Shown here in pieces: positions 1 to 7,369 of a stretch of 15,626 nt of DNA. Within the stretch, counting starts at the first letter, position 1, and each line of letters opens with the position of its first letter. The notes beneath the pieces are model-generated. The model had not been told where the DNA came from, searched no databases, and was given only the letters and a program-made list of their open reading frames with translations. A program made the position numbers and the translations under genes. The DNA is from CAZGTQ01 sp964528575 (GTDB lineage: Bacteria > Planctomycetota > UBA1135 > GCA-002686595): NCBI GenBank assembly GCA_964528575.1, contig CAZGTQ010000283.1, positions 1 through 15,626 of the forward strand, written 5' to 3'.

Positions 1-143
1 TCCACAAGCTCGCCAACGACGGCAAGATCGACCTCGAGGCGGGCTCGGCCCTCGGGCTCCCGAAGGTGCGCACGAAGTTCAAGGTCGGGCGCGGCAAGAA
101 GAAGAAGGACGAAGAGGGCGACGAGGCGCCGGCCAAGAGCTAG
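1..143 (+). CDS. C-terminal tail of an unidentified protein (5' end outside window)
   Basis: An open frame enters from the left edge (first full codon at 3) and ends at TAG 141-143, giving 46 residues. The tail begins HKLANDGKIDLEAG, continues through a short basic stretch, then a KKKKDEEGDE run, and ends in EAPAKS. Such a Lys-rich then Glu/Asp-rich end is a typical disordered, charged C-terminus. I do not recognise the family from this fragment and assign no function. It lies 60 bp upstream of der on the same strand, so the two may be co-transcribed. The frame is supported by its high G/C third positions and by the charged tail, not by homology. Confidence 0.6.
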   Translation, partial: HKLANDGKIDLEAGSALGLPKVRTKFKVGRGKKKKDEEGDEAPAKS

Positions 144-147
144 CGCG

Positions 148-161
148 CGCCCCTCGGGGCG
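148..161 (+). other. Small GC hairpin just after the first stop codon
   Basis: CGCCCC at 148-153 is the exact reverse complement of GGGGCG at 156-161, leaving a 5-bp stem with an effective CTCG tetraloop. It starts 4 nt after the TAG of the upstream CDS. No T-run follows, so it is not a classical intrinsic terminator. It could be a weak 3'-end structure or chance in DNA this GC-rich. Confidence 0.3.
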
Positions 162-191
162 ATCCGTCGCCGAGCGGCACGGACCTGCTCT

Positions 192-221
192 TCGAGCCCC
201 GAGATGTCGAGCCCCGAGATG
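192..221 (+). repeat. Perfect 15-bp tandem duplication carrying the der start codon
   Basis: The unit TCGAGCCCCGAGATG occurs at 192-206 and again, immediately adjacent and identical, at 207-221. Each copy ends in an in-frame ATG (204 and 219), so der has two candidate starts five codons apart, each preceded by the same GAGCCCCGAG context. Neither copy has a strong Shine-Dalgarno sequence. The duplication adds five residues (SSPEM) to the protein without shifting the frame, as expected from a recent slippage or unequal-exchange event. Confidence 0.85.
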
Positions 222-1631
222 ACGAGCGGCGAGCTTCCGACCGGCGAGACGGCGACCGGCGAGAGCGGGCGCCGCGCGAGCCGGCTCCCGCGCGTCGCGA
301 TCGTGGGCCGGCCGAACGTCGGCAAGAGCACGCTGCTCAACCGCATGTGCGGCCGGCGCGTCTCGATCGTCGAGCCGACCGCCGGCGTTACGCGCGACCG
401 CGTGGCCGTCGACGCGCGCCTGCGCACCGATCTCGGCGAACGCTGGCTCGAGGTCGTCGACACCGGCGGCATCGGCATCGTCGACCGCCACGACCTGGGC
501 CGGCACGTCGAGGAGCAGGTGCGCGCGGCCGTCGTCTCGTCGGACCTCGTGCTGTTCCTCGTCGACGGGCGCGACGGGCTGACGCCGCTCGACGAGGAGG
601 TGGCGCGCCGGCTGCGCGGCATCCGCCAGCCGGTGATCCTCGTCGTCAACAAGGTCGAGAACGAGCGCGCGGAGTGGGAGGTCGAGCCGTTCCGCAAGCT
701 CGGCCTCGTCGAAGGGCCGTTCGCGATCAGCGCGCAGAACGGGCAGAACCTCGAGCCGCTGTACGAGCGCATCGCCGACCTCCTGCCGGCCCCCGAGGGC
801 GACGAGTCCGCGCGCCGCGCCGCGCCGACGTTCAAGCTCGCGATCGTCGGCCGCCGCAACGCGGGCAAGTCGACGCTCGTCAACCAGCTCGTCGGCGAGG
901 AGCGCGTGATCGTCTCCGAGGTGCCCGGCACGACGCGCGACGCGATCGACGTGATCCTCGAGCGCGACGGCGAGACGTTCGTCGTCATCGACACGGCCGG
1001 CGTGCGCAAGAAGAAGAGCTTCGAGGACGCGGTCGACTTCTACAGCGACGCGCGCAGCACGAAGGCGATCCGCCGCGCCGACGCCGTGCTCCTGCTCTTC
1101 GACGCGACGGAGAAGCTCTCCAGCCTCGAAAAACGGCTCGCGCGCTTCGTCACGGACCAGTACAAGCCCGTCGTGCTCGGCGCGAACAAGTGGGACCTCG
1201 CCGTGGGGCTCCGGCCCGAGGACTTCCGCTCCTACCTCGACCAGGAGCTGCCGGGGCTCCACTTCGCGCCCAAGGTCTTCCTGTCCGCGAAGACCGGCCA
1301 GAGCGTCTGGGACGCGGTGCTCCTGTGCCGCGAGATGTTCCGCCAAGGTGCGCAGCGCGTGCCGACGGCTGAGGTGAACCGCGTGATCGAGCGCGCGCTC
1401 GCGTCGCGCACGCCGGGCCGCAAGGGGCACCTCGTGCGCGTGCGCTACGCGACGCAGGCCGAGACGAGCCCGCCGACGTTCGTCGTGTTCGTCAACGACA
1501 AGCGCCTCGTCGGCCAGGACACCGTGCGCTTCCTCGAGAACCGCCTGCGCGAGGAGCTGCCGTTCGAAGAGGTGCCCGTGCGCATCCTGCTGCGCGACCG
1601 GGGACACGTCCCGACGGAAGGAACCCGATGA
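204..1631 (+). CDS. der: Ribosome-assembly GTPase Der (EngA), two G domains plus KH-like domain
   Basis: Der is an essential cytoplasmic GTPase that binds the 50S subunit during late assembly. The 475-residue product shows the diagnostic tandem G domains. Domain 1 has GRPNVGKST (35-43), switch Thr63, DTGG (86-89) and NKVE (149-152). Domain 2 has GRRNAGKST (about 216-224), DTAG (263-266) and NKWD (328-331). The remaining C-terminal part matches the KH-like domain, with the usual FVNDKRLV and RFLENRLRE wording. Two oddities are visible. The first NKxD guanine-specificity motif reads NKVE. There is also an N-terminal extension of about 29 low-complexity residues (Gly/Glu/Thr/Ser) before the first beta strand, where most Der proteins start within a few residues. 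ATG 204 or the duplicated ATG 219 may be the start; no start codon lies closer to the domain. The stop overlaps the next gene's ATG by 4 bp. Identification is secure. Confidence 0.96.
   Translation: MSSPEMTSGELPTGETATGESGRRASRLPRVAIVGRPNVGKSTLLNRMCGRRVSIVEPTAGVTRDRVAVDARLRTDLGERWLEVVDTGGIGIVDRHDLGRHVEEQVRAAVVSSDLVLFLVDGRDGLTPLDEEVARRLRGIRQPVILVVNKVENERAEWEVEPFRKLGLVEGPFAISAQNGQNLEPLYERIADLLPAPEGDESARRAAPTFKLAIVGRRNAGKSTLVNQLVGEERVIVSEVPGTTRDAIDVILERDGETFVVIDTAGVRKKKSFEDAVDFYSDARSTKAIRRADAVLLLFDATEKLSSLEKRLARFVTDQYKPVVLGANKWDLAVGLRPEDFRSYLDQELPGLHFAPKVFLSAKTGQSVWDAVLLCREMFRQGAQRVPTAEVNRVIERALASRTPGRKGHLVRVRYATQAETSPPTFVVFVNDKRLVGQDTVRFLENRLREELPFEEVPVRILLRDRGHVPTEGTR
1616..1622 (+). promoter_or_regulatory. 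Shine-Dalgarno of the lipoprotein gene, inside der
   Basis: GGAAGGA lies 5 nt upstream of ATG 1628 within the last codons of der. It supports the 1628 start and translational coupling to der. Confidence 0.65.
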
Positions 1632-2158
1632 TCGCGATTGGAACGAACCGCCTGCTCGCCGTCCTCGCCGCCGCGCTCGCGCTGCTCGCGAGCGGCTGCG
1701 CGATTCCCGGCCTCGGCAACAGCGAGCCCAGCGGCGAATGGCTCGAGGGCGAGGTCGACGCGCCGAGCGGCCGCGTCGTGCGCGAGACGGTGATCGTGTC
1801 GTTGCAGCGGCTCGCCTACCCGCTCGGCACCGGAATGGACCCGGTGAACCAGCGCGCCGAGAGCGGTTGGAGCCTGCAGCTCGCCCCGTTCCGCGGCAAG
1901 GGCTACCGCACCAAGGCGGAGGTCGAGTGGGAGGCGCTCGAGCCCGGCCGCTATCTCGTCGAGGTGCGCGTCAAGAAGCAGATGAACGACGACATCCGCC
2001 AACCGACGGACCCGTCCTACGCGAAGTGGAAGTGGACGGACGACGACGAGGACGCGGCCAAGGTGCTGCTGCAGCACATCCTCGCGGCCTTCGCGCCCGA
2101 GCTCGACGTCGACGGGGAGAAGAACGATCCGACCGAGGGGCTGAAGCCGGGGACGTAG
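1628..2158 (+). CDS. Small putative lipoprotein of unknown function
   Basis: The 176-residue product opens with a lipoprotein signal: positively charged Arg8, a hydrophobic Leu/Ala core (9-21) and a lipobox ASGC ending at Cys24, the predicted lipidated residue after signal peptidase II cleavage. No residue near +2 gives a clear sorting prediction in a non-enterobacterial host. The mature part alternates short hydrophobic strands with charged turns (for example KAEVEWEALEPGRYLVEVRVKK at about 95-117), suggesting a small beta-rich domain. It ends in an Asp/Glu-rich tail. I do not recognise a family. The ATG overlaps the der TGA (ATGA) and a Shine-Dalgarno sequence sits in der, so the two are probably co-translated. 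An envelope protein tied to a ribosome GTPase is likely an operon convenience rather than a shared job. An 86-bp gap with a hairpin follows. Confidence 0.85.
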   Translation: MIAIGTNRLLAVLAAALALLASGCAIPGLGNSEPSGEWLEGEVDAPSGRVVRETVIVSLQRLAYPLGTGMDPVNQRAESGWSLQLAPFRGKGYRTKAEVEWEALEPGRYLVEVRVKKQMNDDIRQPTDPSYAKWKWTDDDEDAAKVLLQHILAAFAPELDVDGEKNDPTEGLKPGT

Positions 2159-2190
2159 GGCACGCGAGTTGTAGCTGCGTCGCTGCGGCC

Positions 2191-2210
2191 GGGGCCGGCG
2201 ATCCGGCCCC
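2191..2210 (+). other. Strong 8-bp GC hairpin between lipoprotein and phosphoketolase-like genes
   Basis: GGGGCCGG (2191-2198) and CCGGCCCC (2203-2210) are perfect inverted repeats around a CGAT loop. The structure begins 33 nt after the lipoprotein stop and ends 34 nt before the next ATG, leaving that gene's ribosome binding site free. What follows is TGCGAAACC, not a T-tract, so if it terminates it does so without the usual U-run. Alternatives are an RNA-stability or processing element that uncouples der-lipoprotein from the metabolic genes, or chance. Confidence 0.5.
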
Positions 2211-2230
2211 TGCGAAACCGGCTCGAGCAC

Positions 2231-2239
2231 GAGGAGGGG
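2231..2239 (+). promoter_or_regulatory. Shine-Dalgarno that sets the phosphoketolase-like start
   Basis: GAGGAGGGG ends 5 nt before ATG 2245. The open frame runs much further upstream (to 1738) but only by overlapping the lipoprotein gene, so this site decides the start. Confidence 0.8.
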
Positions 2240-2244
2240 CCCAG

Positions 2245-4698
2245 ATGCGCGGCGATTTGGAAGAGAAGCGGCAGGCGGCCGAGCGCCACGGTGCGCGCCT
2301 GCTGGCGCGCGGGCATCGGGCGCGCAGCGCGGCGTTCGCGCACTGGGCGCAGGGCTACGGCGTCGTCGGTCACGACGATCTGACCCAGGTGCGCGTGCAT
2401 GACATGGCGCACCGGCTCGTGTCGGAGGGCCACGTCGCGTCCGCCGAGGTGGCCTACGCGATCCTCGCGGCCGCCGACCGCATCGCGAACGCCGGCATGT
2501 GGCTCGTCGCGCACATGACGTACGCGCGCAACGTCCGCACCGACGGCCGCGCGCTCGGCGCGGACGACTTCAAGCCCGATCCGCAGGGCCACACCGGCGG
2601 CTCGCTCAACATGGTGCCGGCGTACGTCGGCTACCTCGCGGCGAACGCGCTCTGTGGCGTGACGCGCTCGTGGCTGATGGGCCAGGGCCATTGCGTCGCG
2701 GCGATCGACTCGGTCAACCTGATGCTCGGCAACGTGACGCCGGCGCACGCCGAGCGCTACGCCTGGGACGACGACGGTCTCTCGCGCTTCACGCGCGACT
2801 TCTACTCGTACGAGGTGCGCCCCGACGGCCTGCCCGCCTCGCCGATCGGCAGCCACGTCAACCCGCACACGGCGGGCGCGCTCATGGAGGGCGGCTACCT
2901 CGGGTTCGCCGAGCTCCAGTACGTGCACATGCCGCTGCCGGGCGAGCGGCTCGTGGCGTTCCTCTCCGACGGCGCGTTCGAGGAGCAGCGCGGCAGCGAT
3001 TGGGTGCCGCGCTGGTGGCGCGCCGAGGACTGCGGCCTCGTCGCACCGATCATGATCGCGAACGGCCGGCGCATCGACCAGCGCACGACGATGTCGCAGC
3101 AGGGCGGCGTCGACTGGTTCCTCGAGCACCTGCGCGTGCACGGCTTCGACCCGTTCCGCATCGACGGACGCGACCCCGCCGCGTTCGCGTGGGCGATCCA
3201 CTCGATGGAGCAGCGCCTCTTCGCGTGCGCCGACGCCGTCGCCGACGGCCACATGGAGTACCCCGTGTCGATGCGCTACGCCGTCGCCGAGGCGCCCAAG
3301 GGCTACGGCTTCCCCGGCGCGGGCACGAACCGCGCGCACAACCTGCCGCTCGCCGGCAACCCCGCGCGCGACGAGCGGGCGCGCGACGAGTTCAACCGCG
3401 GCGCGAAGGCGCTGTGGGTCGCGCCGGCGGAGCTCTCCGAGAGCGCCGCGCAGCTCGACACGCACGCGCGCCAGGAGCGGCCGCGCGAGCGCGACCACCC
3501 GCTCGCGCGCCGCGCGATCGGTCCGATCGAGCTCCCGACGCTCGCGTGGCGCGACCCCGAGGCCGGCGGCTCGAAGTCGCCGATGGTGGCCCTCGACGAG
3601 GCGTTCTGCGCGTTCGTGCGCGCGAACCCCGGCCTGCGGCCGCGCGTCGGCAACCCCGACGAGCTGCGCAGCAACAAGATGGACGGCACGCTCGATCTCC
3701 TGCACCACCGCGTGACCGACGCGGAGGAGGGGATCGCGGAGTCGGTCGGCGGCGCGGTGATCACCGCGCTCAACGAGGAGGCGGTCGTCAACGCCGCGCT
3801 CGGGAACAAGGGCGGCGTCAACGTGGTCGTCACGTACGAGGCGTTCGCGCCGAAGATGCTCGGCGCGCTGCGCCAGGAGATCATCTTCGCGCGCCACCAG
3901 CGCGAGGCCGGGCAGGAGCCGGGCTGGCTCGGCGTGCCGATCGTCGCGACGTCGCACACGTGGGAGAACGGCAAGAACGAGCAGTCGCACCAGGACCCGT
4001 CGTTCGCCGAGACGCTGATGGGGGAGATGAGCGACGTCTCGCGCGTCGTCTTCCCGCCCGACGCGAGCTCGGCGGCGGCCGCGCTGCTCGGCTGCTACGC
4101 GTCGCGCGGCGAGATCTGGTGTCTCGTCGTGCCCAAGCGCGCCCAGCGCGACCGGATCGACTCGCGCACGGCCGGCCGGCTCGTCGCCGAGGGCGCGGTG
4201 CGCCTGCGCGGCAACGCCGACGCGCCGATCCAGCTCGTCGCGGTCGGCGGGTACCAGCTCGACGAGGCGCTCGGCGCGGCCGACCGGCTCGAGCAGCGCG
4301 GTTTCGGCGTGCAGGTCGTCGTGCTCCTCGAGCCCGGCCGCTTCCGCGCGCCGCGCGACGAGCGCGAGGCGGGCTTCGTCGCGCCGGCCGAGGCCGCGGG
4401 CGCGCTCTTCCCGAGCGGCGTCGAGGCGCGCGTGATCCTGACGCACACGCGGCCCGAGCCCCTGATCGGCGTCCTGCGGCCGATCGACCTGGGCCGCGAG
4501 CGCACGCGCGTGCTCGGCTACGTGAACCGCGGCGGCACGCTCGACGAGTTCGGCATGCTGTTCGCGAACCGCTGCACGTGGGCGCACGCGGTCGCCGCGG
4601 CCGCGTCGGCGTCGGGAGCGTCCGTCCTGGATCTGCTCGAGCCGGCGGAGCTCGCGGCGGTACGCGGAGAGGGCGATCCGCTCGTCCTGCGCCGATGA
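2245..4698 (+). CDS. Phosphoketolase-family (XFP-like) thiamine-diphosphate enzyme, divergent
   Basis: The 817-residue length matches D-xylulose-5-P/fructose-6-P phosphoketolases (about 790-825), which split sugar phosphates with Pi to acetyl phosphate. XFP_N, XFP and XFP_C domains run in order. By alignment from memory, active-site His116 (QGHTGG) and His149 (GQGHC), SHVNP (203-207), catalytic Glu511/512 (LNEEA), Tyr531 (TYEAF), SHQDP (581-585) and the C-terminal GYVNRGGT loop are kept. Several canonical positions differ: the ThDP/Mg motif GDG reads SDG (241-243), SNR of the phosphate site reads SNK (476-478), and the HN pair before SHQDP reads KN (577-578). It is thus a family member but perhaps not a canonical phosphoketolase; relatives in databases are, as I recall, sometimes called xylulose-5-phosphate 3-epimerase. 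The TGA overlaps the next ATG by 4 bp, linking it to the acyl-CoA synthetase/GNAT protein. Family membership is secure; the reaction is not. Confidence 0.9.
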   Translation: MRGDLEEKRQAAERHGARLLARGHRARSAAFAHWAQGYGVVGHDDLTQVRVHDMAHRLVSEGHVASAEVAYAILAAADRIANAGMWLVAHMTYARNVRTDGRALGADDFKPDPQGHTGGSLNMVPAYVGYLAANALCGVTRSWLMGQGHCVAAIDSVNLMLGNVTPAHAERYAWDDDGLSRFTRDFYSYEVRPDGLPASPIGSHVNPHTAGALMEGGYLGFAELQYVHMPLPGERLVAFLSDGAFEEQRGSDWVPRWWRAEDCGLVAPIMIANGRRIDQRTTMSQQGGVDWFLEHLRVHGFDPFRIDGRDPAAFAWAIHSMEQRLFACADAVADGHMEYPVSMRYAVAEAPKGYGFPGAGTNRAHNLPLAGNPARDERARDEFNRGAKALWVAPAELSESAAQLDTHARQERPRERDHPLARRAIGPIELPTLAWRDPEAGGSKSPMVALDEAFCAFVRANPGLRPRVGNPDELRSNKMDGTLDLLHHRVTDAEEGIAESVGGAVITALNEEAVVNAALGNKGGVNVVVTYEAFAPKMLGALRQEIIFARHQREAGQEPGWLGVPIVATSHTWENGKNEQSHQDPSFAETLMGEMSDVSRVVFPPDASSAAAALLGCYASRGEIWCLVVPKRAQRDRIDSRTAGRLVAEGAVRLRGNADAPIQLVAVGGYQLDEALGAADRLEQRGFGVQVVVLLEPGRFRAPRDEREAGFVAPAEAAGALFPSGVEARVILTHTRPEPLIGVLRPIDLGRERTRVLGYVNRGGTLDEFGMLFANRCTWAHAVAAAASASGASVLDLLEPAELAAVRGEGDPLVLRR

Positions 4699-7340
4699 GC
4701 ACGCACTGGCTCGATGCGCTGTTCGCGCCGCGCTCGGTCGCCCTCGTCGGCGCGTCGGAGCGCGAGGGCGCGCTCGGCACGGTCGTCATGCGCAACCTCG
4801 TCGGCGGCGGCTACCGCGGGCCGATCGTGCCGGTCAACCCGAAGTACCGCGAGGTGCAGGGGCGCACCGCGTGGCCCGACGTGCGCGAGCTGCCCGAACC
4901 GCCCGATCTCGCCGTCGTGTGTACGCCGCCCGCGACGATCCCGCCGATCCTCACGGAGCTCGCGCGGCGCGGCACGCGCGGCGCGGTCGTGCTGAGCGCG
5001 GGCCTCGACGAGGAGCAGCGCGCCGCCGCGCGGGCGAGCGGCCTGCGCGTGCTCGGGCCGAACAGCGTCGGCCTGCTCGTCCCGGGCATCGGCCTGAACG
5101 CGAGCTTCGCGCACGCGGACGCCCTCGCCGGCGAGCTCGCGTTCGTCAGCCAGTCGGGCGCGATGTGCACCGCCGTGCTCGATTGGGCGCGGCCGCGCGG
5201 CATCGGATTCTCCGCGTTCCTCTCGCTCGGCGACTCGATCGACGTCGACTTCGGCGACGCGCTCGACCACCTCGGCGCCGACGCGGGGACGCGCGCGATC
5301 CTGCTCTACATCGAGTCGATCCGCGAGGCGCGCAAGTTCATGTCGGCCGCGCGAGCGGCCGCGCGCAACAAGCCGGTCGTCGCGATCAAGGCGGGGCGCG
5401 TCGCCGAGGGCGAGCGCGCGGCCGCGTCGCACACGGGTGCGATGGCGGGCTCGGACGACGTGTACGACTACGCGCTGCGGCGCGCGGGGGTGCTGCGCGT
5501 CGGCGAGATCGACGAGCTGTTCGGCGCGGTCGAGACGCTGCAGCGCGCGGCGCCGATCCCCGGCGGGCGGCTCGCGATCGTGACGAACGGCGGCGGTCCG
5601 GGGGTGATGGCGACCGACTCGTTCGTCGCGGGCGGCGGAACGCTCGCGCTGCTCACGGACGAGACGCTCGCGGCGCTCGACGCGGTGCTGCCCGCCGGTT
5701 GGTCGCACGGCAACCCGGTCGACGTGATCGGCGACGCGGACGCGGCGCGCTACCGCACGGCGCTCGGGATCGTCGTGCGCGACCCGGGCGTCGACGTCGT
5801 GCTCGCGATGCACGCGCCGACCGCCATGGCCTCGGCGGTCGACGCGGCGCGCGCGGTCGTCGACGTGCGGCGCGACGCGCGCTGCGCGATCCTGACGTGC
5901 TGGCTCGGCGAGGAGTCGGCGGCCGAGCCGCGCCGGCTGTTCGCGCGCGAGGGCGTCGCGACGTACGAGACGCCGGGCGCCGCGGTGCGCGCGCTCCTGC
6001 ACCTCGTGCACCACCGCGCGGCGCGCGAGCTGCTCATGCGCACGCCGCCGTCGGCGCCGCCGGAGGTCGTCGCGGGGGCGGAGCGCGCGCGCGCGGTCGT
6101 CGCCGCGGCGCTCGCCGAGGGACGCGAGTGGCTGACCGGGCCGCAGGCGACGGCGGTGCTCGAGGCGTACGGCGTGCCGATCGTGCGCGCGCTCGCGGCC
6201 GCGGACCCAGACGAAGCGGCGGAGCGCGCGCGCGAGCTCGGCGGGCCGGTCGCGCTCAAGCTCTCGTCGCCCGACGTCGTGCACAAGAGCGACGTCGGCG
6301 GCGTCGCGCTCGACCTCGTCTCGCCCGACGCGGTGCGCGAGGCGGCGCGGGCGATGGCCGAGCGGCTGGCGCGGCTCGTGCCCGCCGCGCGGCTCGAGGG
6401 CTTCGTCGTGCAGGAGATGGCGCGCCGGCCGGGCTCGCACGAGCTGATCGTCGGCGCGGCGGTCGACCCGATCTTCGGGCCGTTCCTGTTGTTCGGCCAG
6501 GGCGGGATCGCGGTCGAGCTGTACGGTGACCGCGCGGTCGCGCTGCCGCCGCTCGACCTCGCGCTCGCCGACGAGCTCGTCTCGCGCACGCGCATCGCGC
6601 GCCTGCTTCGCGGCTACCGCGGGCGGCCGCCGGTCGCGCTCGACGCGCTCCACGAGCTGCTCGTGCGCGTGTCGCAGCTCGTCGCGGAGGTGCCCGAGAT
6701 CGCCGAGCTCGACGTCAACCCGGTGCTCGCGGACGAGCACGGCGTGATCGCGGTCGACGCGCGCATCGCGGTGCGCCCGGCCGAGTCGGGGGCGACCGAG
6801 CGGCTCGCGATCCGGCCGTACCCGCGCGCGCTCGAGGAGGAGGCGACGCTGCCCGACGGGACGACGCTGCTCGTGCGCCCGATCCGGCCCGACGACGAGG
6901 CGACGCACCTCGCGCTCTTCGAGAAGTTACGCCCCGAGGACGTGCGCTTCCGTTTCTTCCATCTGGTGCGCGAGATGCCGCACGGCGAGCTCGCGCGCTA
7001 CACGCAGATCGACTACGACCGCGAGATGGCGTTCATCGCGCTCGAGCACGGCGCGAGCGGCTGGAGCAACGAGCTGGGCGTCGTGCGCGCGATCGCCCGG
7101 CCCGACGGCGAGACCGCGGAGTTCGCGATCGTCGTCGCGCCCGATGCGCGCGGCCGCGGCCTGGGCCGCGTCCTGCTGGAGAAGCTGATCGCCTACCTGC
7201 GCTCGCGCGGCGTGCGCACGCTCGAGGGCCGCTTGTTGCGCGACAACGAGCGGATGCTGCGCCTCGCGGAGTCGCTCGGCTTCCACGTCGTGCGCGACGA
7301 GCGCGCGGACGCGGAGGTCGAGATCGAGCTGGCGCTCTGA
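4695..7340 (+). CDS. Acyl-CoA synthetase (ADP-forming)-GNAT fusion, Pat/PatZ-type protein acetyltransferase
   Basis: The 881-residue length and domain order match the enterobacterial lysine acetyltransferase Pat/PatZ (YfiQ, about 886). They are a CoA-binding Rossmann domain (about 8-130, SVALVGAS start), a succinyl-CoA-ligase-like domain (about 150-460), an ATP-grasp domain (about 475-705) and a GNAT domain (about 720-881). Pat acetylates lysines of targets such as acetyl-CoA synthetase. The GNAT acetyl-CoA loop is RGRGLG (819-824). The ligase half carries ASHTGAMAG with His246, where the phosphorylated His of active ADP-forming acetyl-CoA synthetases lies. It also has HKSDVGGV (His530) in the ATP-grasp part, corresponding to the second His of those enzymes. 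Enterobacterial Pat is reported to lack ligase activity, so this protein may be bifunctional. The start is fixed by the ATGA overlap with the upstream gene and by homology at residue 5 onward. The fold is certain; the balance of activities is inference. Confidence 0.93.
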   Translation: MSTHWLDALFAPRSVALVGASEREGALGTVVMRNLVGGGYRGPIVPVNPKYREVQGRTAWPDVRELPEPPDLAVVCTPPATIPPILTELARRGTRGAVVLSAGLDEEQRAAARASGLRVLGPNSVGLLVPGIGLNASFAHADALAGELAFVSQSGAMCTAVLDWARPRGIGFSAFLSLGDSIDVDFGDALDHLGADAGTRAILLYIESIREARKFMSAARAAARNKPVVAIKAGRVAEGERAAASHTGAMAGSDDVYDYALRRAGVLRVGEIDELFGAVETLQRAAPIPGGRLAIVTNGGGPGVMATDSFVAGGGTLALLTDETLAALDAVLPAGWSHGNPVDVIGDADAARYRTALGIVVRDPGVDVVLAMHAPTAMASAVDAARAVVDVRRDARCAILTCWLGEESAAEPRRLFAREGVATYETPGAAVRALLHLVHHRAARELLMRTPPSAPPEVVAGAERARAVVAAALAEGREWLTGPQATAVLEAYGVPIVRALAAADPDEAAERARELGGPVALKLSSPDVVHKSDVGGVALDLVSPDAVREAARAMAERLARLVPAARLEGFVVQEMARRPGSHELIVGAAVDPIFGPFLLFGQGGIAVELYGDRAVALPPLDLALADELVSRTRIARLLRGYRGRPPVALDALHELLVRVSQLVAEVPEIAELDVNPVLADEHGVIAVDARIAVRPAESGATERLAIRPYPRALEEEATLPDGTTLLVRPIRPDDEATHLALFEKLRPEDVRFRFFHLVREMPHGELARYTQIDYDREMAFIALEHGASGWSNELGVVRAIARPDGETAEFAIVVAPDARGRGLGRVLLEKLIAYLRSRGVRTLEGRLLRDNERMLRLAESLGFHVVRDERADAEVEIELAL

Positions 7341-7355
7341 CGACGACACAAGACG

Positions 7356-7364
7356 AGAGGAGGG
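7356..7364 (+). promoter_or_regulatory. Strong Shine-Dalgarno of the dehydrogenase gene
   Basis: AGAGGAGGG sits 5 nt before ATG 7370 in a 29-bp gap with no terminator-like structure. It supports both the start and read-through from the upstream gene. Confidence 0.8.
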
Positions 7365-7369
7365 CCGAG

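Noticed and set aside
1738..2244. N-terminal extension of the phosphoketolase-like frame back to 1738
   Set aside because: It overlaps the lipoprotein gene in another frame and is Arg-rich noise. A strong Shine-Dalgarno sequence and ATG at 2245 fit the family length.
2017..4587. Very long antisense open frame (856 codons) opposite the phosphoketolase-like gene, and a similar one at 4518-6908
   Set aside because: High-GC codon bias removes stops on the opposite strand. The translations are Arg/Ala/His/Asp-rich with no family wording, while the plus strand encodes clear enzymes.
2499..4694. Fusion of 732 codons in front of the acyl-CoA synthetase/GNAT protein
   Set aside because: This part is the shadow of the phosphoketolase-like gene. 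The family's N-terminus begins at ATG 4695.
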